Assembly: GCF_947367035.1 (NCBI RefSeq)
Contig: NZ_CANBCA010000011.1
Coordinates: forward strand, 1 to 63,159
Direction of reading: 5' to 3'
DNA length: 63,159 bases
Source: an uncultured Helicobacter sp.
GTDB taxonomy: Bacteria > Campylobacterota > Campylobacteria > Campylobacterales > Helicobacteraceae
Of this stretch, positions 60,561 through 63,159 are shown piece after piece. The notes beneath the pieces were generated by a model. It worked only from the letters and a program-made list of their open reading frames with translations. It did no database searches and was not told the DNA's origin. The position numbers and the translations under genes were made by a program. Within the stretch, counting starts at the first letter, position 1. The number at the start of each line of letters is the position of its first letter.

Positions 60561-60953
60561 TTATTTCTTAAACCTCACGCTATATCTACCTCCACCCATA
60601 AATATCAAGGCAATACAAGGGAGCATATAGAGCAAATGCAGCTCAATTACCCACGCGCCGTGATTATCAAGGGCAAAAACCTCAAAGCCTGTTGCAACAT
60701 AAATCGCCACAAGCATTGTAAAAGCCTCTAAGGCAGCAGCTATACGCACTTGATAGCCTACAATTATCAGCAATGGCGCAAGAACCTCGCCGATATACGC
60801 ACCATAGGCAAAAAATATGGGTAATCCTTGAGATTCCATAAAACCCTCTATACCGCTTATACCATTTGTGATTTTATTGACTCCGTGAAAGAGCATAAGC
60901 CCACCTACGCATAAGCGCACAATCAATTTGCCCAAATCGTCATTATACAACAT
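60561..60953 (-). CDS. DoxX-family membrane protein
   Basis: The 130-residue protein has four TM helices and the DoxX features LIVRLCVGGLMLFHGVNKI, SQGLPIFFAYGAYIGEVLAP, LLIIVGYQVRIAAALEAFTM and RYSVRFKK at the end. DoxX proteins are often linked to quinone- or thiosulfate-related redox tasks. RBS AAGGA precedes ATG 60953. Its promoter contains a run of 13 T. It is followed by the GyrI-like gene. Confidence 0.87.
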   Translation of the reverse strand: MLYNDDLGKLIVRLCVGGLMLFHGVNKITNGISGIEGFMESQGLPIFFAYGAYIGEVLAPLLIIVGYQVRIAAALEAFTMLVAIYVATGFEVFALDNHGAWVIELHLLYMLPCIALIFMGGGRYSVRFKK

Positions 60954-60985
60954 TGCAAATCCTTTTTATTGATTTAAAACCCCGC

Positions 60986-61006
60986 ATTCTATCAAAAAAA
61001 AAAAAA
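60986..61006 (-). promoter_or_regulatory. doxX promoter with T13 tract
   Basis: On the minus strand a run of 13 T (61006-60994) is followed by GATAGAAT (TAGAAT at 60991-60986), a good -10 for this phylum, and then by the doxX RBS. Change in tract length would shift the spacing of upstream elements, a known way to vary promoter strength in Helicobacter. Confidence 0.55.
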
Positions 61007-61094
61007 CAAATTGCAAGGCAATGAATAGAATATTGAATGAAGAATAGGCACAAAATCTTTTTGCATAAAATCTGTGCCATTATATCATTAGAAT

Positions 61095-61715
61095 CTATAA
61101 TTCAATGAGGCTTATTCTTTGGCGCATTTTAATCTCTCCACTAGAAAGCAGTTTGATAAGTGCAGTCGCATAAGTGCTATAAGACACTCTACTTTCACCC
61201 TTTACATTGACTTTAAATTCCTCGCCTATTAACTCATAATTTTGCGATTTACCCTCATAAAAAAGTGCTGCAGGGCTGACATAGAGCCAATTGAGATTGC
61301 TTTTGCGCACAAATTCAAGTACTTGCGCAGTTGCTTCTGCCACTCCCATATATTCCTTAGGAAACTCTGGCGTATCCATTAGTCTAAGAGTATGCGTTGT
61401 ATTCATATACAGACTTCCTGCACCTCCTACTACGATGAGCTTTGCCTCATTGCCTTGCAAAATTGCATTTAAATGCTCAATATGTTTTAAATGCAACGAT
61501 AAATCCTGCCATTCTCCAAAAGCATCAATAATCACATCAAAGCCTTGTAAATCAGCACTTGTAAGTGAAAACATATCTTTCACAACAAGATGAACCCTCT
61601 CATCAAAATGCGCTTTGCTCCTCACAAACGCACTCACTTCAAATCCTGCATTGATTGCCTCTTGCACGATTGCACTTCCCGCCCTACCTTTTGCTGCTAA
61701 AACTGCGATTTTCAT
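61095..61715 (-). CDS. NAD(P)-dependent oxidoreductase of the NmrA/YwnB type
   Basis: The 206-residue protein has a Rossmann start KIAVLAAKGRAGSAIVQEAI with an AxxGxAG loop, VVKDMFSLTSADLQGFDVII, KLIVVGGAGSLYM and the late WLYVSPAALF and SYSTYATALI. These are typical of NAD(P)H-binding family PF13460. No signal peptide. It is divergent from an HxlR regulator; in Campylobacter jejuni, Cj1555c and the HxlR-type RrpB are arranged in the same way as I remember it, so redox-responsive control is likely. Confidence 0.85.
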   Translation of the reverse strand: MKIAVLAAKGRAGSAIVQEAINAGFEVSAFVRSKAHFDERVHLVVKDMFSLTSADLQGFDVIIDAFGEWQDLSLHLKHIEHLNAILQGNEAKLIVVGGAGSLYMNTTHTLRLMDTPEFPKEYMGVAEATAQVLEFVRKSNLNWLYVSPAALFYEGKSQNYELIGEEFKVNVKGESRVSYSTYATALIKLLSSGEIKMRQRISLIEL

Positions 61716-61919
61716 TTTGTCTCCTTTGAATTTTAAATGTTGAAATATAAAATTTCAGCTTTGCAATTTTATAGAACTTAGTATTTATAATCAAGTAAGC
61801 ACTTTTTTAATATATAATATCTATTTTGATACTATTGTATAAATTTGGGATTTATTTGTGCTATAATTTTTGAAAACTTTAGAATCTTGCGTGTAAATTA
61901 TAGAGAAAAGAGGTGCAAA
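61716..61919. promoter_or_regulatory. Divergent control region, oxidoreductase / HxlR regulator
   Basis: A very AT-rich 204-bp spacer. It contains ACTTAGTAT at 61776-61784, the same nine bases as in the spacers of promoter copies 2 and 3 (42181, 43283), followed by TTATAATCAAGTAAG. Toward hxlR, TATAAT-like boxes occur at about 61821 and 61861-61867 (GCTATAATTTT). The 9-mer is a candidate site for the HxlR protein or a common regulator. Confidence 0.5.
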
Positions 61920-62252
61920 ATGAATGCGTATATTTCAGAATGTCCGATTGAGACGACTTTAAACCTCATCGGCAATAAATGGAAAATCATCATTATCCGC
62001 GATTTGCTAAGTGGCACAAAGCGATTTGGTGAGCTTAAAAAGTCTGTGGGTGCGACAAAAAATCAGAGCATTTCTCAAAAGGTTTTAACTCAAAATTTGC
62101 GCGAATTAGAGGAAGCAAAGTTGCTCAAAAGAAAAGTGTATGCAGAAGTGCCTCCACGAGTGGAATACAGCCTCACTCCACTTGGGCAGAGTTTGGAGTG
62201 TGTCTTAAAAGCTTTAGAATCTTGGGGGGAAGGCTATAAGAGGGAGCATTAG
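61920..62252 (+). CDS. HxlR-family (DUF24) transcriptional regulator
   Basis: ATG 61920 (110 residues), with AAAAGAGG upstream, gives the classical HxlR start: ISECPIETTLNLIGNKWKII. Cys8 is the conserved redox-sensing cysteine (as in YodB and HypR of Bacillus). The winged helix follows with LSGTKRFGELKKSVG, ISQKVLTQNLRELEEAKLLK and VEYSLTPLGQSL. HxlR proteins typically sense quinones, aldehydes or hypochlorite through this Cys. The divergent reductase gene is the obvious target. Confidence 0.9.
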   Translation: MNAYISECPIETTLNLIGNKWKIIIIRDLLSGTKRFGELKKSVGATKNQSISQKVLTQNLRELEEAKLLKRKVYAEVPPRVEYSLTPLGQSLECVLKALESWGEGYKREH

Positions 62253-62268
62253 GGAAATGCGTCTATAT

Positions 62269-62343
62269 CCAAAGCGCAGTTTGCTTACGCATTGTTGCCA
62301 CTCATCGTGTGGTTTGCTACGCTTAATGGATACTCTCGCTCAT
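62269..62343 (-). pseudogene. Decayed EVE-gene fragment
   Basis: CCAAAGCGCAGTTTGCTTAC and the following 55 bp align with about 57672-57748 inside the EVE gene at roughly three quarters identity by eye, in the same orientation. No frame survives. It lies just after the HxlR gene and shows that a second EVE copy once was here. Confidence 0.55.
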
Positions 62344-62375
62344 ACACTTGATGAGGATTTGCGGTTTAAGCATTC

Positions 62376-62894
62376 TTAAACCTTTTTTAAGCTCCTCACA
62401 CGCTTTTTTATACATTTACTTGCCCAATCATAATGGCTTGAAGTCGCACTCACACAATAGCTCCCAAGACTTGTGTTGCCACACCACTTGTAGTGCTTTT
62501 TGACAAAAAGTTCCTTTGGTGGCAGAGTTTCTATCAGCTCCATACATTCTATGTGGCTTTTTTCTAACATTGCCTTTGCGTTCTCTAATGGCGTGCTTTG
62601 GTGCTTTTGCCAAATCTCCCTATTCATCGCGGGATAGGTTTTGAAATTATAAGGCGCAGGGAGAAAAGGCACAAAATCACTCGTCCTCTCAAGGTTTGTG
62701 CGCACAAAGCGAAGCAAAAGTATCTGCCATTCATACAAATGCACAAGCACATCGCGCAAAGTCTTATCTCGCTCATTATATTCAAAGGGTGCGCTTTGTT
62801 GTTCAAGCGGGATTTGCTCTATCAACGCAAGCAGAGATTCATAATTTTTCTGACTTAAAGCAAGCAAATCGCTTTTGTTGGTAGGGCGTGGCAT
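62376..62894 (-). CDS. ClbS/DfsB family four-helix protein
   Basis: From ATG 62894 (172 residues, AAAGGACACC upstream) the protein matches the ClbS/DfsB (DUF1706) pattern: PRPTNKSDLLALSQKNYESL, RDKTLRDVLVHLYEWQILLL, FLPAPYNFKTYPAMNREIW, KHQSTPLENAKAMLEKSHIE and the strongly conserved TSLGSYCVSATSSHYDWASK. ClbS of colibactin producers hydrolyses the cyclopropane warhead of the toxin. Members in other bacteria are of unknown role; this one stands alone, without a colibactin cluster. DinB-like hydrolase activity or resistance to a cyclopropane toxin is possible. Confidence 0.88.
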   Translation of the reverse strand: MPRPTNKSDLLALSQKNYESLLALIEQIPLEQQSAPFEYNERDKTLRDVLVHLYEWQILLLRFVRTNLERTSDFVPFLPAPYNFKTYPAMNREIWQKHQSTPLENAKAMLEKSHIECMELIETLPPKELFVKKHYKWCGNTSLGSYCVSATSSHYDWASKCIKKRVRSLKKV

Positions 62895-63159
62895 AGGTGT
62901 CCTTTGAACAAATCTCAAGGCATTATAAGATTCTAAAACTTAATTGTCAAACGTGCAATCCTCTATCACATCAAAGTGGATTTTGGGGTATAATGCGTTT
63001 GTTTAAGTTCTTGGCATTAGCTGATACTTAAACTCACGATTTCATATGGCAGTGTGGGAGCGGCACTAAGCAGGAGTTTAGAGGATTTACTGCACAATAG
63101 ATATTATAAAACGCCATTTAAAATCAAAGTTTTTCCATTTAAAAACGAAGTGCTTTGAT
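62895..63159 (+). other. Window edge: promoter and possible structured transcript
   Basis: A TATAAT at 62989-62994 (GGGGTATAATGCG) is followed at 63001 by an 8-bp perfect stem, GTTTAAGT (63001-63008) and ACTTAAAC (63026-63033), at the place where transcription would start. Downstream a short frame of about 50 codons without a start codon ends just inside the window. I see no recognised RNA family or protein. It could be a small RNA or a decayed gene. Confidence 0.25.

Noticed and set aside
1..63159. tRNA, rRNA, CRISPR arrays and intact insertion sequences
   Set aside because: None were recognised in any gap on either strand; gaps are short and AT-rich, without cloverleaf or regular spaced repeats.

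Overview
The window is AT-rich DNA from a member of the Campylobacterota, most likely an enterohepatic-type Helicobacter. This is inferred from gene content and order: flgB-flgC-fliE-ftsI, minD-minE ahead of dprA, fliW-proC divergent from bamD-lon, an mdaB-type quinone reductase, many RBSs of the AAGGA type, TATAAT/TAGAAT -10 boxes without clear -35 boxes, and a long G tract inside a surface-glycan gene. No rRNA, tRNA, CRISPR array or intact insertion sequence was seen. The species is not fixed by anything I can see.

Positions 1-41900 are mostly core genome. Left to right: a chemoreceptor cut by the window edge; fliW-proC-miaA on the minus strand facing bamD-lon-rnhB; minD-minE, a divergent polysaccharide deacetylase, a WD40 protein and dprA; argB; a minus-strand run of SH3 protein, aroE, hibernation factor and CCA-adding enzyme; purM and ppk; rdgB facing a YajR-like transporter, a small ORF and ttcA; a 729-residue two-domain glycan transferase carrying a G12 tract; argD; an alcohol dehydrogenase; a sigma54-driven flagellar rod operon running into ftsI; malic enzyme; an AsmA-like protein with a Cys-rich lipoprotein; ileS; an unlisted 43-residue membrane protein; metK.

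Positions 42100-49100 form an accessory block for redox and toxicant defence: a Tat-exported aldo/keto reductase, MdaB, a Tat-exported NAD(P)-binding protein, a Nim-like flavoprotein, a SLAC1/TehA-type transporter, an ANT(6)-type nucleotidyltransferase, and arsP-arsR. Three genes or operons (the alcohol dehydrogenase at 29209, the aldo/keto reductase at 42257, mdaB at 43340) share an almost identical promoter with TTGACA and TATAAT separated by exactly 19 bp. This looks like one regulon.

Positions 49100-62350 are a defence island: DUF285 repeat protein, hsdR, an antitoxin-like small protein, an inserted opposite-strand pair (Panacea/DUF4065 protein plus a coiled-coil membrane protein, proposed toxin-antitoxin), hsdS, hsdM, an EVE-domain gene and a DUF262/DUF1524 (GmrSD-like) gene broken by a one-base frameshift. 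Two 39-bp direct repeats, both remnants of an EVE-to-zinc-ribbon gene junction, bracket the hsd part, and a further decayed EVE copy lies after the HxlR gene. The order hsd genes, NAD(P)-binding reductase, HxlR regulator resembles, from memory, the Campylobacter jejuni Cj1549c-Cj1556 region. The window ends with a ClbS/DfsB-type gene and an unassigned edge.

The best candidates for something new are the Panacea/membrane-protein pair inside the type I restriction locus, the 19-bp-spacer regulon, the phase-variable glycan gene and the twin-CX3C lipoprotein.
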